Positions 43,155-55,449 of a stretch of 64,000 bases of DNA are shown in pieces (the first letter of the stretch is position 1; each line of letters opens with the position of its first letter). Source of the DNA: Aquatica leii (lineage: Eukaryota; Arthropoda; Insecta; Coleoptera; Lampyridae); contig CM069437.1 in assembly GCA_035610365.1 (NCBI GenBank), forward strand, positions 32,879,507 through 32,943,506. Reading direction: 5' to 3'. The notes below the pieces were generated by a model that did no database searches, was not told the origin of the DNA, and saw nothing but the letters and a program-made list of their open reading frames with translations. Both the position numbers and the translations under genes were made by a program.

Positions 43155-45711
43155 GAACTCGTGGCTATGCTACTGGTATTAACCAAAGAATGTGTTCAAC
43201 GAAAAACTTCAAATAGTTGAAGGCGAACTCCGATACGTAATACACAACAGCACGCGGTGGTTTGAGGTATATCTACGCGTTTCCCCGATCTGTTTAAAAG
43301 AATTACAATATGTTATGACGCCGTGAAGCATCTCTCGATGTTAGCATCTCGTTTTCCTTAAGGATTACACCGGTTTTTGTTTCAAGTAAGCGTGTTGAGA
43401 ATTATTATTAACCTCCATGGTAAAAACGTAATTAGATGGACATATTGGAGGTGTAAACAGGAGCTACCATAAGTAAGAAATAGTTTGCGAATTACAACCA
43501 CGTGTAAAACACGTAGGTAGTAACCTCCAAACAGGTTACTCGAAAATATATTTCCGTCCCTTTCTCAACCCTCAAATGAAGAAAGGATTCACTAAAACAA
43601 AAGTATCTATAAGATGTTGATGGATGACAACAATTGTATCCCGTACCGATTCTTTTGCGTTCTAACGCAATGTACTTGAACCACAACATCAAAATAATCG
43701 TATCCGGCAAGAAATCGAACTAAAGCTGCGCCATCTGACAGCTCAAGTTTTAACTAACTTACGCGACCTCGTATTTGCGCGTCGACGTTGGCGAAGTTGT
43801 CTAACAGCCAGTTGCAAAAATTAGAGCGGAACGGAATAAGGATTTTTAAGTTTTCTAAAATCAAACAGACATGACTTGGACTAGACTGGACCCATAAATA
43901 AAAACGATACTGCTCGAAAAACCAAACTCAACAGACCTAGAAGGCTAATATAACGAAATGAACGTACTCATTAAAGTCGCCACAAGGTGATTCGGGGTAT
44001 GATCGATCAACGAGGTGTTCTACCAAGCGAGGAAAAAAAAACAAAAAGAAACTAAAAAAAAACAAGAGAAGAGAAAAAGAAGAAAAATTTAGACAACCGT
44101 CAAGGACTCAAAAACCCCAAGATGAACCCCAACCCAATATAAGCAAACCCCAAAAAAAGAAATCCTAATAAACTAACCCCTAAAAGAAAAAACCTCAGTA
44201 CTAGTAATTCCCAAGAGAAGGAAGAAAGAAGAAATAGCAAAACGTAATTTATTGCTAATCGGATACTCGTAAATCAAAATCATCGAACACTGTGCTGCCA
44301 CAATGAGACTTAGAAACCGATTAACATATTAGAGTACTCTCAGAAAAAACGAAGGAGAAAATTAGCAAAAGAAATAACCTAAAAATGACTAACAACATTT
44401 AAAGAAACCGATCAAGCGGGCGTACATACAATACAGAAAAACATAGTTGTAGTCTGCCTAAAGTTTCAGACATACAAAGCAAAACAAATAACTCACTAAA
44501 TCCAATGAAACAAAAAAAAAAGAAAAACATTAGAAAAAAAAGAAACATTAGTTGCAGTGAACAGTCGAGAGAAAAAGTTATAAAAAAAAGAAGCAAGTGT
44601 TCAAGCAACAAAAGAAAAAAAAGCAACACACACATAGAAAGATAAAAATGGATGTAATGTCTGATTCGTTCTTCACTGCGTAGAAGAAACGAAAAGGAGT
44701 GACTAACCTTTCAATGCCCAATCAAACGCCGAAAAGACGAACCATACAGATATTATTAAAGAAAAAGAAGAATGGTTGCACATATAAAAGCCATAAATCT
44801 AAGAAAAGAGAAATGAAAAGTAGAAAAGATAGAAATAATGAAAGAAGGAGAAAGATAAGACTTGATGTAAATGCCAGATTCGTTCTTATCCCCGTAGAAG
44901 AACGAAAAGAGAAACCACCCTACGGTGCCCATCCAACCGTTCAAACAAAATTAGAAAGAAAAGAGAAAAGATATAGCAGTTAGCTATAAAACGAATGTGT
45001 ACCAAATACTGTCCCCAAAGGGAAATTTTGTCCAAAACTTTAATGCCGATGAGCGGAATAAGAAACCCCAGCAACAAAACCAAAATTTAAAAGCAAAATA
45101 GAGAATCCTATCAGTGACGTACCAATCGAAAAAATGTCGACTGAGCGGGTATAACTATAAAAAGACGGAAGGGTAGTCTGTTCCAAAATAAGATGGTGAA
45201 GAAAGAAAACAAAAAGAAAATTGACAAACAACTTAATCAAAAGAACAGTAAAGCAGTGACATCAAATTAGAAGAATGCAAATAGATTGCATCCGAGTTAC
45301 CACAACCAAAATATGAACAGCATAGTTGAAAGAATGATATCACATACCTAAAACACAAGAACCAAGACGATAGCTAAAAGTCAACAGCCCAAAGTTACAA
45401 TTAAAAGAAGGAGACGTCGATACATAAAAAGAAGAAATCAAAGAACTCGATGAAAAAGAGAAAGAAGCAGATTTTACATACGGAGCAAGTGTAGTATCTT
45501 TATGTAGATGTGTAGAAGATCTAGTAGCAACATGTTAGAAGTCTTCATAGTAACAGCAACAGCAAGAGAGTATATACTCAGCAAGCTTGGATCTCATATA
45601 CGGCCAGTAGACGTGATAGTGAAGAGCTTCCAACGTTTACTTTTATTTACTACATTAAGATATCTGTTTTAGTACATCCGCTTCTTTGTAAAAATTCTTA
45701 ATTTACTGTAT
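43155..45711 (+). other. Unassigned region; purine-rich from about 44030 to 45640
   Basis: From 44030 the + strand is strongly A/G-rich, with Lys/Arg/Glu-rich short frames. A segment of about 80-90 bp near 44649-44735 recurs imperfectly at 44858-44950 (ATTCGTTCTT...GTAGAAGAA...ACGAAAA). I recognise no domain. It may be the coding strand of a decayed retroelement gag or simply a purine-rich repeat. 43155-44030 shows nothing clear beyond one - strand open frame (43492-43710). Confidence 0.4.
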
Positions 45712-46144
45712 TGTAACGATTATTAAAACTAATTTATTTATACTAAAAATATGTACACTTTTATAACTAACCGAACTAATTAAATCTTTTGATCTAAGGA
45801 TATTTAATAAAAACGTTTCTTCTAATTTATATAGCACTATCACCGATAACGTCCGTGGATAACTTCACACACTTGTTTACATTAAAGTCACGTACAAGGC
45901 TATACTCCGTATATCTATCTCAACACGCGTTAATCACTTATTTATTTAAACTTGAATAATCTTCTTAACACTGCCGACTTCGAATTAGGTACTGAAATTA
46001 ACCGACCTATGATTTGTTTGTACCGCATTTATATATTTTTGGCCATCCTTCGAGAATTTTCTATATCTATCGGCGAACGTTCTGGAAATCCATAAAAACT
46101 TCGTGAAGGCTCTCGAACTTGAGAATAACTTCTCGAATGTTTCA
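45712..46144 (-). repeat. 3' LTR of Gypsy B
   Basis: 433 bp. On - it begins TGAAACATTCGAG and ends CGTTACA. It is preceded on - by the purine-rich tract AAGAAAGAGGCAG (polypurine tract). A perfect three-unit heat-shock-like element TTCGAGAATTTTC is present at 46049-46061. Confidence 0.9.
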
Positions 46145-46644
46145 CTGCCTCTTTCTTAGGACTGTTCTGTTGCAGAACAAGAAACTGGATGCGACACCGG
46201 TAGAAAGGATCGTGGCGATAGCGGCAGCTTTCTCCATTTCGGCAATTTCCTTGACCAACAATCAATGGACTTTTTCTGACCCAATATTCTCCTTGGTTGG
46301 TAACTTCAGACCAATACTTTAACGCCTCTTCCTCGGAAGACGACTTCCAACATGTTTCGAACTGTCCTCCAATTTAGTTGATCTAAGCCACAACCAAGCT
46401 TGGGTACTGCCAATTTCTCAATATTGTGGAACCCTTGTTTTCTCTTGAGATTCAATAATGCTCGCCACAGATTTTTGTATGACGGCTTGGTACGTGAGTA
46501 TTTCTTGTTGACCAGATGGAAAACGAAGCTTCTGTCACCACGTAGTTTTAAAACTTTTCCGATTGCCGGTTGCTGTCTTGTTGTTCCTCGACTGTAACTC
46601 CAAACCTAGCTTTTCCAGAGCCTCCGTATAAGCTCATAAACTTA

Positions 46645-49600
46645 TCGAACTGCATTCTTATGGTTATCGCCAGGAAATGGGGCTAGACGACCGATGTGGA
46701 CCACTTTTGGCTTGCTTGTAGGTGGTTTTCGGATGCGATATATGACGTCATTAATACGCTGCACGAGTTCATAAGGGCCCTCCCATTGCCTCAGCAGTTT
46801 CGGCGACAAACGACGTCTCTTTTGGGGATTATGAAACCATACCATGTCGCCAGTCTTCATTCTGTCGCTGGCAATTTGTGTGTTTTTACGGACCTCCTCA
46901 TGTACTTTGTTTAGCCTCTTGGTCAGCTTGCTGACGCAGTCTTCTCCAGTAACTTCGGTCTTCGTCCAAATTGGAAGTCGCATGGCAGTCGTATTTTGCG
47001 ACCAAGCATCACGCAAGATGGTGTTTGGCCTGTACTTTCGTGAACGGATGATCGGTATGCCATTAGGAAAAACAAGTACTGATCCCAGTTTCTTTTGTGT
47101 TCGGACACTACTTTCGCTAAGTATTTTTTTATTGTTCGATCCATCCGCTTAACCATGTCATCAGATTGGGGATAGAGAGGTGTCGTCCTAATTTTCTTAA
47201 TTCCCAGCAGTCGACAAACTTCTTGAAACAGCCCAGATTCAAAGTTGCGGCCTTGATGGGAGTGTAATTTCAACGGAACTTTACTAATACGTCTGCGGCT
47301 GTAGCTGCTTCTTAGTTGGGTATGGCGTAAGCCTCCGTTCATTTCTTAAAATAGTTCATCGCCACCAGGATGTATTTGTTTCTCGAGTCCGATTCTGGGA
47401 ACGGCTCTGCGATGTCAATCGCTCGTTTTTCTAAAGGGCTTCCTACGTTGTTGTGCTTCATCGGTGCTTTGCTTCTCGTTGGACTATTTTTTGATGCCTA
47501 GACTGTGCACTTACGGCACTATTTCATGACGTCCTCTTTGCATTTCACTCAATAGAATCGTTCTCGAACTTTCCCCATCAACGAGCTGCTTCAACACTTC
47601 TGACACACGGCTCTTTGGCACTACGAACTGTAGTCTCTTTCTTGTGCCCCCGACAGTTTCTACGGATCGCTTAAGAAAACCGTCTTTTACTATCCAAGAG
47701 TTCTACTGCGCCCAGTACGCTTAGATGTTTCTGCCCAAAGCACTCACTTTCTCAGGTTGGTCGTCGGTCGTTTTCTTTCCATTCCAGAAGTAGTCTTATT
47801 TTAGGATCTTTTTTTTCGCAACTGCTCGGGTTCCCACTCGTTATCAACCATAGCAGTTTTCCGGAGGCATTCAACTTTTTTTTTCAAGTCGCGAACAATG
47901 GCTGCAGTCGGCCGGACATGGTCTTCTAGACAAGACATCAGCGTTCCGATGACTGCTTCCGACACGGTGTTCTGTGTCACAGTCATACTCTTGCAGTTTC
48001 TCGATCCATCTTGCCACTTGTCTTTCCGGGTTACGAAACTGCAATAGCCATTTTAAAGTGGTGTGGTCTATTCGCAGTAAAAATTTTCGTCCACACAGAT
48101 GTTTTATGGAATTGACGATTGGTAACAGCTGCTTCCTAGTCACGCAATAATTCCTTTCTTGCCTGGACAAAACCTTGCTAAAATACGCGATAACTTTTTC
48201 TTGTCCATCTTAAACCTGCGAAAGGACCACGCTTATGGCCAGATTGCTTGCGTCGGTATCCAAAACAAATTTTCCATCTTTTCTTGGATACCTCAAAATA
48301 GGCGAAGTGACTAGGCCTTGTTTTAGTTGATGGAAAGCATTTTCGCAGTCTTCATTTCATCTAAATTCTGCTCTTTATTCGGTTAATTTTGTTAAAGGTA
48401 TGGCAATATTGACAAATACGGGTACAAATCGTCTATAACAGGTGCACAACCCAACGAAACTTCGGACCTGAGGTTTGTCGATTGGTCTTGGCCATGCATG
48501 CACTGCTCGGATTTTGTCTGAGTCAGCTTTTATTCGATCTCTAGATACGACGTGGCCAAGATATTGCACTTCTTTCTTAAAAACGTGGCACTTCTTTGGG
48601 CTTAGTTTTGGATTTGCCCCACGTAATCGCTGGGACACTTCTTTCAAGTTGTACAAGTGTTCTTCAAACGACCTTCCAACCACGATCACGTCGTCTAGGT
48701 AAACAAAGCACCTCTTCTAAGACAGTCCGCGCAAGATGGTTTCCATCAAACGCTCGAACGTTGCAGAAGCGTTACACAGGCCAAAGGGCATTACGGTGAA
48801 CTGCGACAAACCAGTTCCAATCGTAAAAGCTGTTTTTTACGATCCTTGGGTTCCAATTCTACCTGCCAGTAGCTACTTTTTAAATCTAACGTAAAAAACC
48901 ACTGGGATCCTGAGCGGGTGTCTAACGTATCGCCAACTCTTGGTAAAGAGTAGTTGTCCTTTTTGGTAACGTCGTTTAGTTGTCTGTAGTCTATGCAAAA
49001 CCTCGTTGATCCATCTTTCTTTTTTACGAGTACCACTGGGGACGCCCATGGGCTATTTAAAGTTTTAATCACGCCTTCTCTTTCCATATCCGTAATTATT
49101 TGTTCGGTTTCTTTACTTTTCGCCAAAGGAAGTCGGCGTGGATGTTGTCATCGTATCGTATTGTTGTCGTATCGGACGAGCGTTTCCGGTATTAATTTTA
49201 TGTTTTGCCACGCTCGTTCTTCCTTTGGAACCACTCTTCAGCGCTTCAACACTTTAACCTTAGCTAGCTGGTCTTGGCTGAGGTTTTGGCATTTGGAGGT
49301 AAGAATGTCTAATAGATGTTGTGGGCACTTTTTCGGCGACGTATCTTCGTTAGAGTTCACGCATCTCACAATTTAAGATACTGGCGTGCATTGGCTCACA
49401 GTCTTGTTTTATAACGTGGCTGGATCTGAGTTGGCATTTAAAATTCTTACTGATATTGTGTTTTTCACTGGTAGTAAAGTTCTGCCAACGAGTAGGCCTT
49501 TTTCAACTAAAGCGTATGTAGCCTTCTTGGAAATTCCCATCTAGGCGTGCCATCTCCACACTTTCAGTCTTTGCTGTGACGTCTTCACTCAATAAGATTC

Positions 49601-49940
49601 GCACGGCTGCCTTTTCTGACGAATGAAAAGGAATTACTTAATGGTTAATCTTCAGGACATTGTTCTTCATATCCAAATGGAACCCATACTTCTTTATAAC
49701 GTTCATTCCAAGAATAACTTCTTCCGTGATGTCGGCTACCAGTACTTGATGGTCGAGTACTCCACATCCCAAACCAATTATTACTTTGACTTGTCCGTGA
49801 GTAGGTATTTCTTCGCCCGTCGCCGTTCGAAGTCGGGCTGTTACTAGTGATGTCTTTTCGTTTTCCAATAACATGTCAGAAAAAATATTGGTTTTCGTTG
49901 CTCCCGTGTCAACCAGTAACTGAACCATTGATTTTGCCAT
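46645..49940 (-). pseudogene. Gypsy B pol: protease, RT, RNase H, integrase
   Basis: Protease: LLVDTGATKTN with downstream GMNVIKKYGFHLD (49940-49638). RT: NSPWASPVVLVKKKDGSTRF, CIDYRQLNDVT and LDLKSSYWQVELEPKD (49126-48800), then a frame change, and FVYLDDVIVVGRSFEEHL with KKCHVFKKEVQYLGHVVS (48700-48540). RNase H/tether: YCVTRKQLL, WIEKLQEYDCDTEHRVGSSH (48170-47900). Integrase core: HQGRNFESGLFQEVC and TPLYPQSDDMVKRM (47342-46923). C-terminal: KLLRQWEGPYELV, VVHIGRLAPFPGD (47016-46645). The many frame breaks mean no polyprotein is made, but domains are better preserved than in copy A. Confidence 0.9.
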
Positions 49941-50400
49941 CGAGATTAATGCTATGCAATTGCTCCATCGGCGATGCCGTTCGAATTGTATTCTCCGGAA
50001 CCTGACTAAATGAGATTAATTTTTCTCTCTTTTCTCTTTTAAACTTGTGAGTGGTTTCTTCCCGATGGTCTATTATTAAATCTTCGCTCGTGACGCTTCC
50101 TTCACCATGGTAAATCATTTGGTTAATTTTTTCTTCAAGCAGTTTCATCTCCTACTGCTTCTATTTTGTCATTCATACATTTGCAAATTTCTTCTTTTAA
50201 ATTTAACATATCTTTTTGGGTTTTCTCTTGAACAATTTTGATTTGATTTTTTATGCTCGTTTGTATTTCTTCTTTTAAACGTCTAGAATTTTCCATCAAT
50301 TTTTCTTCTATTTTCTGGGTATTTTCAGTAAATTTTTCTTTTTATTTTCTGAGAATTTTCACCAAACTTTTCTTCCATTTGCTGAGAATGTTCGCATCTA
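49909..50400 (-). pseudogene. Gypsy B gag remnant, coiled-coil N-terminal part fused to the gag end
   Basis: On -, 50400-50150 encodes a Lys/Glu/Gln-rich heptad-like segment with repeats of the type ENSQKIEEK, a likely coiled coil, with at least one stop. It runs almost directly into the gag/protease junction frame (50148-49909), which ends SPMEQLHSINLDGKING and corresponds to the segment just before the protease in copy A. The capsid and nucleocapsid parts expected between them are absent, indicating a large internal deletion. Confidence 0.6.
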
Positions 50401-50675
50401 TTTTAATTTGATAACGAGTTACCGGTTTAAGTTATATATAACACGCATAATATTAAAAAAAGTTTAATAACTCTAAACTTTAATAATGTCCGACACTAGT
50501 TTAACAAAATGGAACACCTAGGATTAAACGCTATAAACAAACACGTGAATTGCGAACTAAAGTTTGATTATTTACGCAATTAATGTTTTTATTACGGAAG
50601 CGATATTAAATTACTTAATAGTATTTACACTAAAATCGCGAACAGTTTATTTATTTACACGATTCTATTCGATAG

Positions 50676-50693
50676 CCCACTTTTTATCACCAA
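50676..50693 (-). other. Candidate primer-binding site of Gypsy B
   Basis: On the - strand, one base after the 5' LTR end (CGTTACA), the sequence TGGTGATAAAAAGTGGGC begins with the TGG expected for pairing with a tRNA 3' CCA. The specific tRNA is not identified. Confidence 0.5.
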
Positions 50694-50694
50694 T

Positions 50695-51119
50695 GTAACG
50701 ATTATTAAAACTAATTTATTTATACTAAAAATATGTACACTTTTATAACTAAGCGAACTAATTAAATCTAAGGATATTTAATAAAAATACTTACACTAAC
50801 TTATATAGCACTATCACTCAAAAGATAATGTCCGCGGATAACTTCACACATTTGTTTACATTAAAGTCACGTACAAGGTTATACTCCGTATATTTATCTC
50901 GGCACGCGTTAATCACTTATTTATTCAAACTTGAATAATGTTTTTAACCCTGCCGACTTCGAAATACTGAAATTAAATGACCTATGATTTGTTTGTACTG
51001 TATTTATACATTTTTGGCCATCTTTCGAGAATTTTCTATATCTTTTGGTGAACGTTCTGGAAATGCATAAAAACTTCGTGAAAGCTCTCGAACTTGAGAA
51101 CAATTTCTCGAACGTTTTA
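50695..51119 (-). repeat. 5' LTR of Gypsy B
   Basis: 425 bp. On - it begins TAAAACGTTCGAG and ends CGTTACA, matching the 3' LTR along its length. It is bounded by the GTAT target duplication at 51120-51123 and by the primer-binding site on the inner side. Confidence 0.9.
50995..51119 (-). promoter_or_regulatory. Heat-shock-type promoter layout in the Gypsy B U3
   Basis: Reading on -, the first ~110 bp of the LTR contain several alternating GAA/TTC units: TTCGAGAA, TTCACGAA, GAACGTTC and the three-unit GAAAATTCTCGAA (51024-51036), which fits the nGAAnnTTCnnGAAn heat-shock element exactly. A TATA box (TGTATAAATAC, about 51000-51010) follows about 15 bp downstream. An Inr-like TCATTT lies about 30 bp after TATA. 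Binding by heat-shock factor is inferred, not shown. Confidence 0.55.
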
Positions 51120-51360
51120 GTATATTATTTTAAAATCGTCAAAATACGATGACTAAAAAACTCTTGAACTCATATCTTTCTTTAAAAAGTACTATAAATT
51201 TGACAAAAAATTTGACCATAGCAACTCGACCTTGCAAGAGTCAACTTAATTTTTTTAAATGACAACCTAAGTTTTTTTTTGGTACAGTTAGTTTCAATAG
51301 TTTTTTTGAGTTCAAAAATATAGCACATTCTGTATATCAATATGTAAGTTTAACATAAAT

Positions 51361-51480
51361 ATTTCCAACGATTTCCAAAGATTTTCAATGATTTCCAAAG
51401 ATTTCCGTTGATTCCAAAAAAATTCCATTATTTTCCAATGATTCCTATTGATTTCCAAGAATTTTCAAGCATTTCCATTA
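51361..51480. repeat. Minisatellite of GATTTCCAA-like units
   Basis: About ten degenerate 11-12-bp units (GATTTCCAAAGATTTCC and variants). Same motif as the array at 42178-42245. Confidence 0.8.
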
Positions 51481-53790
51481 ATCTTTATACTGATTTTTAC
51501 AGCGGTTTATCCTTCGAAATTTGCAATTCTTGCCAAATGTCAAAGTTAACTGATAAACGATAAAACAAATAAAAACAAAATCAAAAACTAAACTTTATTT
51601 TTATTAAAATAACCTTAAGTAGTCTCTTGTACATCAAACTGCATAAAACAATTTTTTTAATCATTTAGACATAAACGGGTATTACATGTTTGGCACGCGA
51701 AAATCGTGTTGTATAAAATTTGCATCTTTCCTTAGTGGTATGTATCACATCTTAATTCTTGAGTGATATATGTTTTTTTCGTTTTTACTATTTTATTTAT
51801 TTAGAAGCCATGCGTTTACAATACACTCAGTTTATTTAGTAGAAGTGTGGGGCTTCCATAATTTCATTTTTATTTATTTTCTAAATTATTATTCATGTTA
51901 GCATTGCATATATATACAATGATGTTAGCGATCACGCATTTTTAGCACAAGACTGCACAATTATAGCATATATGGCATAATTTAAAAAAAAATTGTTTTG
52001 TGTCACATTTGAGACATAGTTACTTTAACAAGCAAAAATTTTTAATTTTTAGTAAAAATTAATTTTCTTTTTAAATTTTTAAATGGGTCTATTTTTAGAT
52101 TTTATACTTAAAAAAATACTATTTTTTTGTATCTTTACTATGTAAAATAGTAGATATTATAAACTATGCTTTATCATAGTAAAAATTGATTACTAGCGTT
52201 TCATAAAAAAAATGTGAATAGTAGCAAAAAGGGTTAGGCTACAAAAGAAAATCGTATTCGATTACAAGAAAAGTTTTTTATATTGAAAAACCATTTTAGG
52301 TAATTAAATACGACTTTGTTATTAACTTTGACACAAAAAAATTCTTCAAAGAAATGGTTTTGCGTGTTTTGTATTATTTGTTCGAATATAAAATTCTATG
52401 AAGCATAAAAGTTACATAAATGCTTATATGAATATAGCAGCAACTTTTACATTTATCATGTTAAATAGGGTCTCCAAATATCAACAAAACTGTGATTAAT
52501 GGAACTACTCCTAAGACGTAATATGCGAACTTTACTATCGGGTTCTCTCCAACATCTAATACACATAATGTTCCTGAATATATCTTTTAATAAGGTTACG
52601 CAATGCTCGCATACTTTGGTGACATTCTAATATCATTTGGAGTCGGTAGAGTACCCCAAGGAATGCGTTAACTTTGAAACAATACGATTTCAAGTTAAGT
52701 TACCGAACACACTTGTAAAATTATAATTAATTATTTTATGTTAATAAAAACGTAATTATTGCATATAAAACCTAAAAAACAGTCTAATTAAGATTGTAAT
52801 AAAAGAAACAAGACAAAATTGTACGTACATATATTTACAGTACATACCTTGAATTTTAAAAGTTTTTTGATAATCACAATAAACTGTCTAAGCTAAAATT
52901 AATTTTATATTTGGTAATAAGTAACAGTGCATGGTGAATTTAAACTATTGAATTATCTGTTTAAATATAATAAAATTGTAGTGAGTCACATATACGCAAA
53001 AGAAAAATACTTTATTGTCAATAAAATTTAAATATAAAATAGCATTTAGTATGTATGTTACGTATTAAGTTTGCATATAAGTTTTTTGGCGAATATTTTT
53101 AATTTTAGCATTTGTGTTTAGTTTTTATTTATAGGATTTCAAAAATGTATTTTAAGCATACTCTTTTGCATCTTTTTACGAATTTTAAGTAAATAGAGCA
53201 ACCGTGCTTATTATAGTACCGTTTTTCTACGTTCAAACGTTTTAATGAAAACGCTCGTCATTTACATGTTTACATGTTACACAAAAAATTTTAATAAGAA
53301 AGAGATATACAATTTTATAAATAATTTTATTTTGTGATGAATAAAATTAATATTCTTAATTATTATAATTGTTGAGATTATCGACTGAGCATTTTCAGCG
53401 CAAGTAGTAAAACGTTTGAACTCATGGCTAATCCAGATGATTGAGAATAGAAATAATTATTCAAGTTTTTAAAAATTTCTTTCAAAACTAAATAAATCAA
53501 AAAACAAATATCTAAACTTTATGTAAGTATTCATAAAACGTTTAGAGGAAAGTCAATTGCGAAGTAAAGAAATACCTCGAGAAATACATTCTTTAGAAGG
53601 AATAGTAGCGGAGTACAAACGTACTCCAAGCCAAAAGTTTTTTGTATATTTTTTTTTTACTATAGACATTTTTATTTATTGTCAATTAACATTTGCAAAA
53701 TATAACTTGTAGGAACATATCAGTTGCAGTTAGTTACTGTAGAAGAAATAATATTTTTGTACATTAGTCCTGTGTTTTGATATGTGTTTA
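51481..53790. other. AT-rich intergenic region
   Basis: About 2.3 kb, strongly AT-rich; no gene, RNA or element ends recognised. Confidence 0.5.
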
Positions 53791-53792
53791 TA

Positions 53793-54235
53793 ATGCCCAA
53801 AACATTTCGAGGCGCCAAAAATTGGACTGATGCGGTGTTGGTGCTGTCGATGAATAAATGAATGATGTGGATATAGAACTTCAATATACTGATGGTGAAC
53901 CAAATATCGCAGAGGAAATAGATGACATTATAACAGTAGAAAACTATTCAGCAAATGCAGAAAACTTTGTGGTTTAACGTAAAGAAGGTGTGCAACAAGC
54001 TGGTTTATTAAAAAAAATTTTTTTGATGACATAAAATGTAACAAACATTCGTTCAGACTAAGGCGTCGCGGCACTGAAAACAAAATTGGAAAAAAACAGG
54101 TCTAAATGAGTATAGCAAGAATATTTCTTCAGAATTTGATGCATTTAAGTTATTTCTAACTGATGATATATTAGAGATTATTGTACACACAAATAAAAAA
54201 GCAAAACAACTAGTACGCTTCTTTTCTAGAATCAT
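53793..54235 (+). pseudogene. piggyBac-like transposase N-terminal relic
   Basis: ATG 53793 starts MPKTFRGAKNWTD. After a frame change an acidic segment follows (NDVDIELQYTDGEPNIAEEIDD), then near 54130-54210 a block reading FKLFLTDDILEIIV with TNKKAKQLV, which matches the conserved start of the piggyBac transposase domain (the position of ELFFTDEIL-type motifs). Stops interrupt. The DDD catalytic core was not found downstream. Confidence 0.55.
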
Positions 54236-55449
54236 AATTAGAACCTAAATATTTTTTTCTTCATTTTTTAAACATAAGTACTAAAATTTAAAAAATCTAA
54301 ATTAAAACCAATGAACTTGGAAACTAGCTGACGCTGAAGAAATAAAAGCATTGCGTTGACTTACTTCTAATATTAGATGCTCTAATAACTATAATGGTTT
54401 AAGTCACTGTAAATGGTCGATTTCGATAAAGCGTCTGTCTGCTTAGTTCGATTTTGCTGGAATGGAGAATTGTTCTGTATACTGTCGGGATTAAGGCGAT
54501 TTTTGATTAAGTTGGCATTTACAGCTAAATTGGTGTCAACCATATTGCTTTTAGTAATTTTACAGCGAGTTTGATAGAGTCGAAGCAAATCGTAGTCAAG
54601 TGTAATTAAGTTGCGGAAAGAGAAATCTTTCCAAAAATGAATGTGTGTCACATGTATGTATTTGCTAATGGCGGCAAATGACTCGTGCATCGCTATTTTT
54701 ATAATTTGTTAACAAAAGAAGTGGCATAGTAAGTGTTACTTTTGAGAGAATTATATACGCGGTTACGTTTTCTTGTTGATTGCATTTTTTTGCTCTATCC
54801 TAATCTCTTTGTTAGCGAGTTCAGATGTTTCCTAGTCCACGACCTTGTCAATACAAGGAGTGGCGCTTGTTTTTTTATTATAGTTTTTTCAACTACGTCC
54901 ACTCATCGACATCCTAACTAGCCATGGTGACGTGATTGTAACCAACAGGATCTACTATAGAAAAATGTTGGTAATAAAAAAACCAACTATAATGCCAGAT
55001 TAAATTATTTATTCAACTATGTCTTACTCTCGTTTTCAATTTCTAAAAGTTTACAATTTAGAAATCCATATCACAGTAGATCAACAATTACTTTCAGATA
55101 GAGGTCGTTGTTTATTCGGTTCTATATGAAAAATAAGTTTGATAATTATCGGTTGAAAATTTAAGCAGCAGCTGACAGTGAAAACGTTTACACTATAAAC
55201 ATACAACTAAATTTAAGTAAAACAAACAACGTCTTGGAAAAACATAAGGGAGAAAAAGTTAGCTTTGATTTTGTTGGCAAAATAGGACCATTACCATTAA
55301 ACAAAAATTACAAGTTTATCATTAGCAGTAAATTGCTAGAGAAAAAATTAACCTTTGTGGCACTTGTGTGTAACATAGATCTCCATGTGTAATGTATCAG
55401 CAGTGACATGTATACCGTGTTAATTAAGTTAATTTTTGTCTACTACTCG
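54236..55449. other. Region without recognised gene
   Basis: Open segments at 54382-54690 (-) and 55250-55370 (+, VSFDFVGKIGPLPLNKN) have no clear relatives that I recognise. Could be eroded transposon sequence between the two neighbouring relics. Confidence 0.35.

Larger units (their letters stand above)
45712..51119 (-). mobile_element. Gypsy-type LTR retrotransposon copy B (complete ends, decayed)
   Basis: 5,408 bp on the - strand with LTRs at both ends (50695-51119 is 5', 45712-46144 is 3') and a 4-bp target duplication GTAT at 45708-45711 and 51120-51123. Internal order: primer-binding site, gag remnant, protease, RT, RNase H, integrase, purine tract. The two LTRs differ by scattered substitutions and small indels (for example an 8-bp difference near the 3' end), so the insertion is not recent. 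Most of gag is missing, and pol has several stops and frameshifts. Confidence 0.93.

Noticed and set aside
44399..45240. Phe/Leu-rich - strand frames resembling membrane proteins
   Set aside because: Same artefact: reverse strand of the A/G-rich block.
46696..49376. Multiple + strand frames across Gypsy B
   Set aside because: Antisense shadows of the pol domains identified on the - strand.
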